A stretch of 64,000 nucleotides of DNA from Pyrrhosoma nymphula (lineage: Eukaryota > Arthropoda > Insecta > Odonata > Coenagrionidae), in contig OY754327.1 in the NCBI GenBank assembly GCA_963573305.1, positions 186,442,386 to 186,506,385 of the forward strand, written 5' to 3'. Positions 12,650 to 23,509 of this stretch are shown here, in pieces. How positions within the stretch are numbered: the first letter of the stretch is position 1; every line of letters starts with the position of its first letter. Both the position numbers and the translations under genes were made by a program. The notes under the pieces are model-generated. The model was not told the origin of the DNA and ran no database searches. It saw only the letters and a list, made by a program, of their open reading frames with translations.

Positions 12650-15600
12650 TTTTTCACCCCCCCTTTTCGGCCAAATTCCCCTTTTTGGACAGTTTCCCCT
12701 CTGCGGACTGTTTACGCTCCGGACTTAGCCGAAGGACTTGTGCGCCAACTTGGAACAGGACTTGTAACGACATGTGCGCCAACGACGGCCAAAATGCCTA
12801 CGACTACAAAATGCAGCGACTCCTGCCAGCGACTTCTGCCACGACATCTGTCCCGACTTCTGCCACGCCTTCAGCCACGCCTTTAGCCGCGCCTTTCCCT
12901 CGCCAAGTCCTGCATCGTTTATATAGCCAGTAAAGTGAGGAAGGATACCAAAAATGCGGTCATCCTGACCAAGGCACAAAGGCTGTGATCCTGTATTCTG
13001 CGGCCGAAGCCAGAAAACAGTTCCTGGCGCTCCAATTAAAAACTGCCACCCTATCTATTACCCATCCCAATATTTCCTCCCCTCCAAGGCTACCAATCGC
13101 CAACATCCTGACCTTACCCATTCCACCTCGTCCTTGTCGACAGACCCCCTCCTCAGCTGACTCATCTCTGGGTTCGCCCTCTATTGCTGGCGAGACGGCG
13201 ACTGGGTAACACCGTTGTGTGAGCCTGCTGACTTGGTCATTTTGTAACTTAAGAGAGAAGCTCAACCTCTCGTACTTGTATACTTTAATTATTTTCCGAC
13301 TGGAAACTCTCATTACGGTCGCCTGGCACTCGACCTATGGGTAAATTGTTTGTTACTTGGCTGGTTCTATTTGTGAAATATATTGATAGTTAAGTTATTG
13401 ATTGATAATACTTGTGTTTAGTTCGTTTTCCTCATTTGTCTCACCCGAGCTTGGAAAGAGTTAGTTTTTTACGAGTGTTATCGGCGAGAAAATCTACTCC
13501 CTTCTCCCGATAGCACTTCAGTACTAAACTGTAAGTTCATCACAAGCTTAGGGCAATACGACGGGTTGTCTACGACCAAGCAGAACCTACTAGTACGTCG
13601 AAATAAAGCAGAAATCGCAGCGTAGGAAATGCGGTCCCGCTGGCGCCGACTACCCACCGAGAGGCATCCGAGCCTCTCTCTCGGCGTTAGCGGGTCGCAC
13701 GCCGCGGACGAAGGGAAAGGTGCGCGCCGCCAACCTCCCATGAGTGCATTCACCGCATTCGGTGACTACTGTGACTGGAACAAACTTATCCTCGTGTCTA
13801 CACCTAAATGTCCACCCACGAACCCTAGCTAGGCCTACTAATAAAGATTATACCCATAATGTTGTAATGAATGGATTGGGTTGCATAGAGAAATGGTAAT
13901 GTTAAGCAATACTGTGTTCAATGTCTCGGGTATTTTGGAGGTCAAAGATGTCTCAGAGAAGGGATACGGAAGTAATAAATTAGGTCTAAGTGATAAATTT
14001 GGACTGCGAGTTTCCACTGTGAGAAGGAAATGATAGCGCAATATGTCCTCCAATAAGACCCAGGGGGTCAGAGAGCCGATATCGCAGACGGACAAAGTCT
14101 TCGTCCCCTCTTTGAGACATTCTGAAATTCCCACCCTCCGAAAGGGGTAGACTTCCAAAATGCCTGAATGTCGAAGGGAAATAAATATATTGTCGGATCA
14201 CAAGTAGATTCGGGGGATTTCTTCACTAGACGCGGTTGCGACGGGATGGCTATGTCCGGTCGCACCTCTGTAAAACCTTCCGTAATCAAATAAACTCTCT
14301 TTATGATCTTTTCGCGTGGATTTTAATGCTTTAGTGCCCTCATCAGACCCTAAACGGAGGTTGGACGCAACCGCTCGAGTCCGCCTCTTTGAGTTCCGTG
14401 TCGCTTTCGCTAAGATCACGACAATGTGACCAAAATAACACTTCGTCTCCCTAACCTACTAACAATGTTATTGTGTCTTCTTAGTGATGCTGGTCAGCAC
14501 GCCTTGTCCTGAAAGCTCTAAAAGGCAGAATACGAGAGGGATATAGGTATTACTGTCGAAGTGAACTATCATCTTCATTTACCCATCTTGATTTAGACAA
14601 TATTCAGTAGGTAACAGCGGGACATCGAAGGACTCCATCCGTAAAGAATTTCGATAAAATTTTTCGCAGAAAAATCCAGGATCTTGAATTACTTTTACCG
14701 AAACATATAGCAAGTTAAATCAATAAAAAGTTAGTGAATGTCGAATAAAATTCAAACAAAGATAGTACTTCCTTTTTATTGAATATCAAGAAACAAAATA
14801 TATACCTCATACAATTGGACTCATGAGCCATTAATGAAGTGCTCCAATTTTCATACGAAGAGAATCACATTTTAAAGAGCTACTCTTGCAATAAAACCTG
14901 TCACCTCACATTGGTTGAAACTGAAGGTGAAAGATATCTTCAATGCGCTTCGTGTGATTTCGAAGGAACCATTTCTGACTGTACAACTAATGTAACATAA
15001 AAATAATTGGATAGAATTAGAAATAGAAAAAGGATAAAATTAATTGCAGAGGATTACGTTCAATTCCCTGATTAGCAGTAGTCAAAGTGAATTCCGGGAA
15101 AACATAAATTTTATGAAAAATTCACGCATTTGACAAAGTCATTTACATTCCTCCAAAGAAAACAATTATTTGCCAAAATCTAGCCAACTTTTCCGTCACA
15201 TGAGATAGCTTCTCCAAATTTTCTTAGATATTCGTACGCAGACTGCGCATATTTTAACGATATTACAGCTACTTTGAATGCATATATTTCACATTTTTTT
15301 AAGATCGTAAATCCACTCTCAGCAAATAAGGTTTAATGTCCTCCTTTACCGACATCGCCAATCTTAGCTGCCCGTTTAATCTGTCTTTAAGCCCTCGCTA
15401 TTCGCGACTCTGGGAGACTAAGGTTGTGGAGCGACTCTTAAATGACAACTAAGCGAAGCCGATTTACAAACCCACACTTTTCTTGTCCCTCAGGCAGAAG
15501 AGGCCAAGGAGGGATCGGGTTAAGAATCCTTCTCGGCGAGATGCAACGATCTCCAAGCAACATTTCTTGATCACAATCTCCGGGAGAAAGTACTCTATCT

Positions 15601-16325
15601 TGCACTACCATTTAAAGACGTTTCTAAAGACTACCATTCCCCGTTTTCTCTGCTTACCGCGATATTTCCACCCCAAGCAGGCGACACCCACTCCGGGACA
15701 CGTACAAACCCAGCCTCGCCCTAGCGGCAAAGAGACCGTCAACGCTTTCTTGGCGGAGATGGGGGTGGGAGGTCACCTGGGAAAAGATTGCCTGATAAAA
15801 AGTCTCTGACCCAGAGCCAGCTCCAAGAGTCTCAACATTCCGTCGCCACTAGGTTAACGTGGTTTGACCCTTGAAGGGACTACGAATACAAGTCCACCGA
15901 AAAGGTGCCACTGAGGCGATCCAGACGTCCTTTAAGTGTCGATTTACTCGCAACACGAGCGACAAGGGAATTCGCGGGAAAGGTGGATTAGAGGAAAATA
16001 CCGATAGGGACAAGCGCGTGGTTCCCTAAATGGACTGCTTCACCACATTAATATGCCGGCAGCCAGACTTAACTCCTTGAATCCCATACTGATAGCGGAA
16101 TCCAATTCAGTTGCAATTAGTCGGGGGTTGCATCATATCTTCCTTTATCATTAAATGGTATTCCGTATTTTAATACCTTAATAACAGGACAGTTCCCTTA
16201 TTTTCGCTCAGAAAAGTCATTTAACTCGCCAACAACAGCAAGGATTGAAAATATTATTTCCGCAGAGCGAGAGACTTGGGAGATAAAAAATACAGTTTCC
16301 GGCGTAATTCGGTGGAAATCTTTGA
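12650..16325. other. Unassigned, moderately GC-rich DNA
   Basis: The region has many short frames on both strands (for example 12685-12933, 13838-14158, 15483-15809), none with a recognised domain. A TTTATATAGCC sequence near 12919 and ordered GC content could fit a decayed LTR or another element, but I find no long terminal repeat within the window. Confidence 0.45.
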
Positions 16326-16330
16326 TATTA

Positions 16331-16477
16331 AACATAATGAAATCACTTGTCTATTTCCACACTGTTTTATTTCAACCGACCATGGTTTCGGCACGTAGTG
16401 CCATTTTCAAGGTTAACCTTTTTTTAACCAAGGTTAAATAAACCAGTGTGGAAATAGACAAGTGATTTCATTATGTT
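16331..16477. repeat. Foldback element with 34-bp perfect inverted repeats
   Basis: The 34 bp at 16331-16364 are exactly reverse-complementary to 16444-16477. The interior has ATGGTTTCGGCACGTAGTGCC and AAGGTTAACC...GGTT stretches that can pair further. This is a short non-coding foldback or MITE-like unit of about 147 bp, perhaps derived from a Penelope-type terminal repeat because of the GGTTTCGGCA motif. Confidence 0.7.
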
Positions 16478-16479
16478 CA

Positions 16480-17205
16480 AGACTTGGAAGATATTGTAAG
16501 ATGTGCCACGCTGAAAAATAGGAGGGGCAGGGGTTTGTCCTGACAACCCCATGGAAAAAGCTCTCTATACATAGGCTTAGTACACGGCAATTATTTCGCC
16601 CCAGGAACATAACCAAGAAAGTTCGATTGATACCAATTAGAAATGCTCAGCGAAGATGAAGAGGCCAGCTCCTTCGAAATTCCATTCCACTCCAACTACC
16701 CACCAACCCTCCACTCTTCAACCATGCCAACCGAAATCCTACACCTTACTGCTACCCTAAGGCAGACTCTATCAGAGCAGAACCTTTATGCGGCGTGGAA
16801 ACGTCGTTAAGCAGTTTTCAATGTTGTCCATTACTCAATCCCAAAACATTATCATATTACGACTTTAATTATAAAACTTAAAACAGTGACGACCCTTGCA
16901 CATCGACGTTTGAAGATCACACATTAAAGGTTGGACGGGTATAGAATCGCCAATCAAACCGTTTGTTCCTCAAGTTAGGCAGCTTTTATAATGCTATGAT
17001 TTTTTTTCAATACGTTACCCCAGAGGAACAGAGTGTATGAAGTACAAATGCGTAGAGCTCACAACCGAGAATGCCCAAATTATGTACGATATGAGAACCT
17101 TAAGTAATAGCACGCTAGAAACATATGCATAGAGCATGCGAACGTTTAAATTACGGTGGGAGAATTTAAAATAAGTATTTCAAACTTTAAGTTCAAATAA
17201 ACAAA
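16480..17205. other. Unassigned AT-rich DNA
   Basis: Nothing recognisable. Confidence 0.5.
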
Positions 17206-17210
17206 ATCTA

Positions 17211-17640
17211 TTAAAAAAAATACTTTAGTCCACTCTTTTCATGCATTATTTGCTTTAAGGTGCTCATCAATCCTGTATTGGCCTCGGCGATACCTACGCC
17301 CTGAATACACGAATTGCCAAAAACTGTATTTAGGGCAGTAACAACCTCTGTGAATGTTGGGATCGGCTGCTCATTGCACGAATCTTGCTCAACGCATTTT
17401 TTATCATCTCCTTGATTGCCCTTCACATTCACCATAATATCCTCACCTTCGACTCGAGCACTCACGGCTAAGTCCATTTCAAAATTGACAATTGTTCATG
17501 GCTCATCGTACGCGCAACTTGATCCAACCAAACGGCTATGCATCTGAAAATATTTCATGACTGACGGAAGCCTATTCTTCAGCACACACTCGTCAGTGCA
17601 TTCGGTGACTTTGGAAAATCCGGCATGTCGCCAACATTTC
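17211..17640 (-). pseudogene. Tigger/pogo-type transposase, C-terminal fragment
   Basis: A single minus-strand frame runs from about 17640 to 17211, interrupted by one TGA at 17498-17496. Its upstream part reads KESIQKCWRHAGFSKV, matching the x-IxxCxxxAGF segment after the DDE domain of Tigger/pogo and jerky-type transposases (Tc1/mariner superfamily). Next comes an acidic linker, PTFTEVVTALNTVF, and a terminal K-YFF, where such proteins usually end in a short aromatic tail. The catalytic DDE part is absent upstream. It is probably a decayed copy, or the last exon of a domesticated gene if the TGA is an error. Family recognition is from memory. Confidence 0.55.
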
Positions 17641-17659
17641 TGGATACTCTCTTTTGCAC

Positions 17660-18120
17660 CTTGCTAATATCCCCTCCTCCCTTCCACCACATTCACATCG
17701 CATGACTTTCTCGGCCCACCCCTCTCCTCTCACACCAATCATTCACTCCTCTCTATGGTAACTCTTGTTTCGTCATTCGACTCTCATGCATTCTCTCACC
17801 ATGGCACACCCCAACGAATCACACTCCATTTTATACATTCCCGTTACTCATCCCGTTATCCTCGTGAGCATCCAACCCACATAACCCAAATGAGAAATAC
17901 AGCAATCATTTCAGCAATGGGTCGATTCAGGACTTGTACGGTGTACCTACTTCATAGTGACAAAACAGAAACTGCTGTCGTCGAATTAAAAGGAACTTCA
18001 TCGTCATCATATAAATCTTTTTGGCAAATCAATTGACCGCCGCAAAAGATTCAGTTCAAAACTAGTCGCCATGTTGCGGAATGGCCGTTTCCTTGGCGAC
18101 CAGGCTCACTCAATCACTAG
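17660..18120. other. Unassigned DNA
   Basis: A plus frame at 17755-18036 has no recognisable motif. Confidence 0.45.
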
Positions 18121-18129
18121 CAACAGAGT

Positions 18130-18790
18130 CTTTTCCGTGCAGGAAGACTCTGGGTCGGGTTCGATCGGCAGAGGAGAGACCAGGAATACCACAAGGCACG
18201 CTGCGCCTCACACGCAACAGGGGCAAGAGGGGGGCTCTCTTCCAGGGGGGAGGGGTGGAGAACACTTCCCCCCACCCCATGCCGTCTTTTATTTAGAGCC
18301 TCGCCGCTATAGAAAACACGTAAATCCGACCCCACTCCCCCCTCCTTCCACCCCCACCCCCCCCTTACCCCCACCATCCTCTCGCTCTTCGCGTCAAGCC
18401 ATTAAATCGTCGAGATGGACCTCGAATTAAGCGCACCTGGGACGGGTGGCGCCTCCAAGCGGAGCGTGTTTTGAAGTGTGAGGGGTGAAGGAGGGGGAGG
18501 GGATGGGAAGGAGAGGGGGTGGTGAGCACAATGGAAGTCGTCCAAGGAAGGGTGGAGGGGAAAGGGGGGCACTTTTGGCAACCGCCTCTTCTTCTGCCGC
18601 TAGAGTGGTGCAGCCCTCCCTCCCTCACCTCCCTCGGGGCCTCCTTGAGAGTGGAAGAGAGAAAGAGAGGAGTTCAATTGGTACAGGGGGTTGAGGAAGA
18701 CCTCTCTCCAAGACGGGAAGAATCCATTTATATTTGTGACGCCACGGAGGCTCCCCTCCAGCCCCTCCTCCCAACTTATTGCACAGTTAT
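18130..18790. other. GC-rich low-complexity block
   Basis: C-rich runs (18328-18375) are followed by G-rich runs (18480-18570). Overlapping frames on both strands give Pro/Arg/Gly-rich products without domains. Same type as the other GC blocks. Confidence 0.55.
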
Positions 18791-18799
18791 TCCCCGACG

Positions 18800-21075
18800 C
18801 GCGTATACTCCAAGAGATTGGGAACAGGACGCACGCACCGAGGGTGGGAGGACGTCCAATTGTTACCGAAAAAACAGATCGAGAGATCCGTTGTTCCGCA
18901 AAAAGCGAAGCTATCACTGTTGGAATTCCACTGACTCCCACCTTCCTCGCCTGCCTAGAGTTCGTCCTTTATTCAATCTTCATCCTTAATGTCTGGAAAG
19001 TGCAAAGATGGTGCAAACGGCTCAAAAATATCAATCAAACCTAAAATCGGCATTACAATCTACCCAGGTCTTTAGTCCCTCGAACGTACTCTCCAGGGCC
19101 TATTCCCGGAGTTCAGTGATAAGGGTTTCCAGGTTTTTTTTTATCATCCTCGAGAATAATTCTGGCTCTCTCCAAAGAAAATAGTGTAAACAGTTTTTTT
19201 GATCAAACGTTAAAAAATATCACTTCAGATAAAAAAAATTAAAATGTGTGGAATTCTGTTTTTGTTAAATATTTATTTTTTTATCGTTTACTACAGGACA
19301 CAACCTAAATATTCCAACTACATAAGTTATATTATTTTAATAAATAATGTAACCACCATGATACGGTAAAAGTAAATTATTTTATATCGTGGTATTGTTT
19401 CACTAGATTGTTTTCAGCATATTTGTAACGAATGTCAATGTATTTTACAATAAGGTATTCTGGCCTAAGGTCCATACAGCACACGTCGTGTTCAATACAT
19501 ATTTCATTCACATTTGTGACATATGAATATACATTTATGAATACATTGAGGCATGTATTGAAAAGGCATTATTTAGTCTTAAAAAGATTAAATACGTATT
19601 CAGCTGAGTGCATATTCACTACATGGCATGCCATGGTTCCTATATGTCTTTACGTCCAAGAAATGTGCACTTTCCAACAAAGGGCTTGCATCCATATTGA
19701 CGGATGAAAATGGATATATACTCGAAGGGGAAAGCATACGAACCTAAAATGTGAAATATTTCTTCCAGCAACAATGTTTTCGTATAATTTTCATTTCTGC
19801 ATACAAGGGTAACAATGAGGTGTTCGTGGAGAAGGCAAGGGGTAACGACGAGCAAATAATATTATCCGCGATTGGATATGAAAAACGTTTCCTACGTCAG
19901 CCGTTAACACACCTACGAGGAGTAATCATGAATCTCGTTGAAAAGGAAAACACCAGCCCAAAAGGGAAGGTCTATGTCTAAAAAAAAATCTTTAAGTTAA
20001 CATCGTCTGGGCGTTTGACCCCTTGATGTTTATAATAGCTAACTCAGTCATTCAAGGGCCCTGACGTGCTTTGGTATAAACGTTGGTCAGTGAAACGGAT
20101 GCCTTCGAAGGACGCTCGCTTGAACCGAAGAAGTTGGTCGTCGGGACAAAATCCTTCCTTCGACGAGGAGGAGGAGAAGGAGGAGGAGAGAGCGATTGTG
20201 AGAGAAAGAGACGAATTCAAAAGAAAATCGCTCCTCTTCCAATGACCGAAAGAGAGACAAGGAGCGCCATTGTGGCGCACACGCGAACGACGCTACCACT
20301 GCAATCACCTCAACAGCACAATGAGTCAAGTATTTGTTTTGCTCGGCGATAACTGTTTCCATGACCTCCAACCTCCGCGCATCTATTAATAGCAGCACTG
20401 CGACAGCTCCACTGAGAGGCCGTCGCTGCTTTCCTCGATTAGTTTATCGTCCGTCCCATTGCCTTTAAGTGACGTAAAAGCTCCCCATCCATCTGCTCCA
20501 GCCGATATTCAGGCGCTTTGAACGCTAACACAGCATGGTAAAATCATTTCAAAAGATCATTTACTAAAACTCAACGGCTCAATTTTGAGAGGAAAATACC
20601 AAAAATAATACGTACACGAAACGAGGGGAAAATTCATAAACGGACTCTTTACGTTTATATTATTTTGCAAATTAATAAGCTTGCACAGCACGCATAATTT
20701 TGGGGTAACGCCTTGTAAAACCAGAATTTTATGACTGTTAAATTTACTCTTAAAACATTTCCTACGAAGGTGAGTATAAAAACACAATCCTACTCCAAAA
20801 TAGTCCATTGGTCAAAATAGTGGCTACAATAAAATCTAAGATTTATCAATCATAATAAAGAAAAAGATAATAAATTATAATAACATGGAAATGAGACAAT
20901 AATAATTATCTGCGGTGGGCTGTGAGGTTTGTTGTCCGTCTGTAAACTTATACTATGGACCAGCTGATTCCACCCCGACTGCTGGAAAAAGATGTGCGAG
21001 TGCCACATCACGTGCACTGAGCATTTAATTTTTGTCCTTATCCCCCTTTTATACGGAGAATCACTCGGGTGATAA
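18800..21075. other. Unassigned DNA
   Basis: Short frames at 19432-19707, 19751-19981 and 20083-20398 show no known motifs. No repeat is recognised. Confidence 0.5.
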
Positions 21076-21080
21076 ATATA

Positions 21081-21270
21081 TAATATGCCAAGAGGGTGGC
21101 CGACAAAAATATAGAAACAGAAAAAAAGGACACTCACAAATTGAAACTTCCGATATTTCGGTGAAGACTAGCTCCACATACATATACATTCATACATAAT
21201 ATGCCAAGAGGTCGAAAAATTTATAGAAACAAGCGAAAGACACAAGTTAAAACCTCCAATATTTCGGTGG
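21081..21270. repeat. Diverged tandem duplication with Penelope-like motif
   Basis: Two units, 21081-21163 and 21198-21270, share TAATATGCCAAGAGG at their starts, TATAGAAAC inside and ATATTTCGGTG at their ends. The end motif (AACCTCCAATATTTCGGTGG then TTGGCATCCACC) resembles pseudo-LTR sequence of Penelope-like elements, which are often arranged as partial tandem copies. The class is an inference. Confidence 0.5.
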
Positions 21271-21289
21271 TATTGGCATCCACCTTTCT

Positions 21290-21645
21290 CAAGGTAAAGA
21301 GTAGGAATGTGGAAAGGGATAGAGATTGAGGTATGGGAGGGCAAAGAGGGGGAGACGAAGGTGTAAGAGGGGAAGGAGGGGAAAGAGGAAGAGCGGGGAG
21401 AGGAAGGCGTAAGAGGTGAAGGAGGGGAAAGAGGAAGAGCGGGGAGATTGTGAGCGGATGGGAGAGAGGGATAAAGGGGAGAAAAAGGAAGTAGAGAGCG
21501 GGGGAAGCAGGGAGAGAGGAGATGAAGGGGAGGGAGAAACAAGTGCGATTTATTGAGTCCACGGGGTGAGAAGTCCTGGTGGATCAAAATACAAGAAGAT
21601 TCAAGATCCTTGAGCTGAAGGGGAGAGGAAGAAGGGGGAAAATCC
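21290..21645. repeat. Purine-rich tract with a 46-bp tandem duplication
   Basis: The plus strand is almost purely purine for about 350 bp. Two near-identical units (21357-21402 and 21403-21447) share GAAGGAGGGGAAAGAGG and AGAGCGGGGAGA. Long minus-strand frames here are Ser/Pro/Leu-rich composition artefacts. Such mirror-like purine tracts can form triplex DNA. Confidence 0.65.
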
Positions 21646-21750
21646 CCCTTCTTCCTCCCCCCCAACAACCAACGTATTTATGAAAATTATAGTTTGGGTG
21701 AAAGTTTAGACATAGAATGCCAACTTGAATGCATTGAAACCAAAAAACGT

Positions 21751-22045
21751 TGGTGTGCTTAAGACCACACGGGACAAATGTAAACTTCTATGGCGATATT
21801 CTGTTAAATATAATAGGTATATAAAAAATATTATGGAAAGTATTTAAGGGTATAAAAGAAATTCATACAGCATCAGCACTGCGCGCTCTTCCGCGCTCTG
21901 CTATAGCTAATACATACATATGTGTACCTACTATTACTATATATAGCCAAGCGTGACGTGAGAAAAAGAGCGTGACGCCCAGAATACGATTTACCGCCAG
22001 CAGAATTTTCTATGCGTGGTGCACCTATAGAAGTTTACACTTCAA
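21751..22045. mobile_element. Non-autonomous element, GAAGT-family copy 2
   Basis: It starts with GGTGTGCTTAAGACCACACG (as in copy 1 at 8.05 kb), followed by GTAAACTTCTATGG. It ends with TATAGAAGTTTACACTTC (about 22026-22043). It carries the AAGAGCGTGACGC motif near its right end. At roughly 295 bp it is an internally deleted relative of copies 1 and 3. Confidence 0.55.
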
Positions 22046-22062
22046 AAAATAACAATATTGGG

Positions 22063-22626
22063 TATCTACATACTACCCCGCAAGCCGCCTCAATAAGCGT
22101 GTGGCGGGGGGTGTTAGGAGACCAGCCGTTTATATATAAAAAGGAAACGCTCTAATGAAATTACGCCTAGCATTTATTATAGTCCCTTATTGTTCGGGGG
22201 AAAAACGAATTCCCATACCTATCCGTTCGGCAAAATATCTCTCTTAATTTATCGTTTCTGTCGGACCTGGAAATATAGTGGGGTTCTAATATGATGTTCT
22301 CCGTGTCGCTCTTAAAGATATGTATTCTCAATTGCTCAAGCATTCTAAGCCTAGCGCGCAGCCTCCGAGTCTCTAGCGGCTCCCAGCCTAATTCGTTTAA
22401 CATGTGTAACGCTATCTGTACGCCCGTAGTAGTTTTTGAAGAATCGCGCAGCTTTCATTTGTATTTTATTAAGTTCCCGGATTAAGTATTTCTGCACCGG
22501 ATCCCATATGCTCGCTGCATATTCAAGGTGTGGCCGGACGAGGGCGAAATAGCACCTCTCTTTTACTTTTTCATCCGAAAATCTTCCCACAATACGCTTG
22601 ACGAATTCTAGCTTCTTCAGAGCTCT
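22063..22626 (-). pseudogene. 5'-truncated non-LTR retrotransposon (RT C-terminus)
   Basis: Minus-strand pieces read RALKKLEFVKRIVGRFSDEK, FALVRPHLEYAASIWDP and LNELGWEPLETRRLRARLRM, the conserved C-terminal part of CR1/Jockey/I-type ORF2 proteins. The RPHLEYAASIWDP and RKAARF-like motifs are diagnostic. The reading frame shifts once near 22400. The 3' end finishes in a TATCTACATACTACCCCGC complement, an ATGTAG-type tail. It is about 85-90% like the plus-strand copy at 59334-59913 by eye and begins at the same codon. ACAATATT (left) and ACAAATATT (right) may be the remains of a target duplication. Confidence 0.85.
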
Positions 22627-22639
22627 GCCACAAATATTT

Positions 22640-23500
22640 CTTGTATGTGTTCCCCACGAGATGTGGTGAGACCCAGTGGGATGTCACCGGTTGCCGCGGA
22701 GACGGAGTCGCCAGCGAACGCGACAATCTCTCCGGGCGCCCCCTTTAAGGTGTGCCGCCACTTCCCTCCCCCTCCTCCCTCCTCCCACCTCCCCCCCTCC
22801 CCCCCCCCCCCGTCCGATCAAAAGGCACCCTCGGCTCCATTCTCCGCCGCCATCATCGTGCAGCACGCAGCAATACTCCAAGCACCCCTCTTCCCCGCTG
22901 TCCATCCGACGGGAAGTGGAAGGAGGAGGGGGGGGGGGGAGCAGACAGGCAGACACGGGTCTAGAGAGAGAGAGAGAAAAGCACCCAAGTGTATGGCGGA
23001 GCACGGAGGAGCGGTGTTTCCTTTCGGCCTCGAAAAAGAAAATAAAGCATTCGCATGGTTCGTTCTCCGGCCGTCTGCCACGGAGAGGGGCGCTGATGGC
23101 AGCGAAGGGCCCAAACGAGGAGAAAGAGCGATTCTCTTTCCCTCTCACTTCAATCCCTTCCCCCACCCCTCCCTCCCCCACCCCACCATAACTCCCATAT
23201 ATGAGAGCGAAGCGTGCCGCGGCGTCCGTTGAGACGACACGGCACGACGCGGATTCCGGGGGAAAGGGGAGTGTGGGCGCGTGCAATGCTCCATGGGTAA
23301 GCCCCCTTCTCCCCTTCCCCCCCTCCCCGCCTTTCGCACGCGTCTCTGTCTTTTGTGCGTGAGTGTGCAAATCCGATATCACTCGGCGCCGAAAACCACA
23401 CTCACACAGACACGCGTGCACAGCCCTCCCCTCCCCCATCCCTTCCCCTCTGCCCCGCTCCGAGCACTCACGTGGCAGAGTGGGAGGGCCCAAGGAGTGA
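22640..23500. other. GC-rich, CpG-containing low-complexity block
   Basis: It has a long C run (22793-22812) and a long G run (22927-22940), with frequent CpG. Frames up to 292 codons on the minus strand are Arg/Gly/Ser/Pro-rich without domains and overlap frames on the other strand. No gene is called. Confidence 0.55.
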
Positions 23501-23509
23501 GTGGAGGAA

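Noticed and set aside
12650..14420. Possible LTR-like region with a TATA-like box
   Set aside because: I found no second copy of any terminal sequence in the window and no gag/pol motifs.
21168..21668. 166-codon Ser/Pro/Leu-rich minus frame
   Set aside because: It is the translation of a purine tract with a 46-bp tandem duplication and has no domain.
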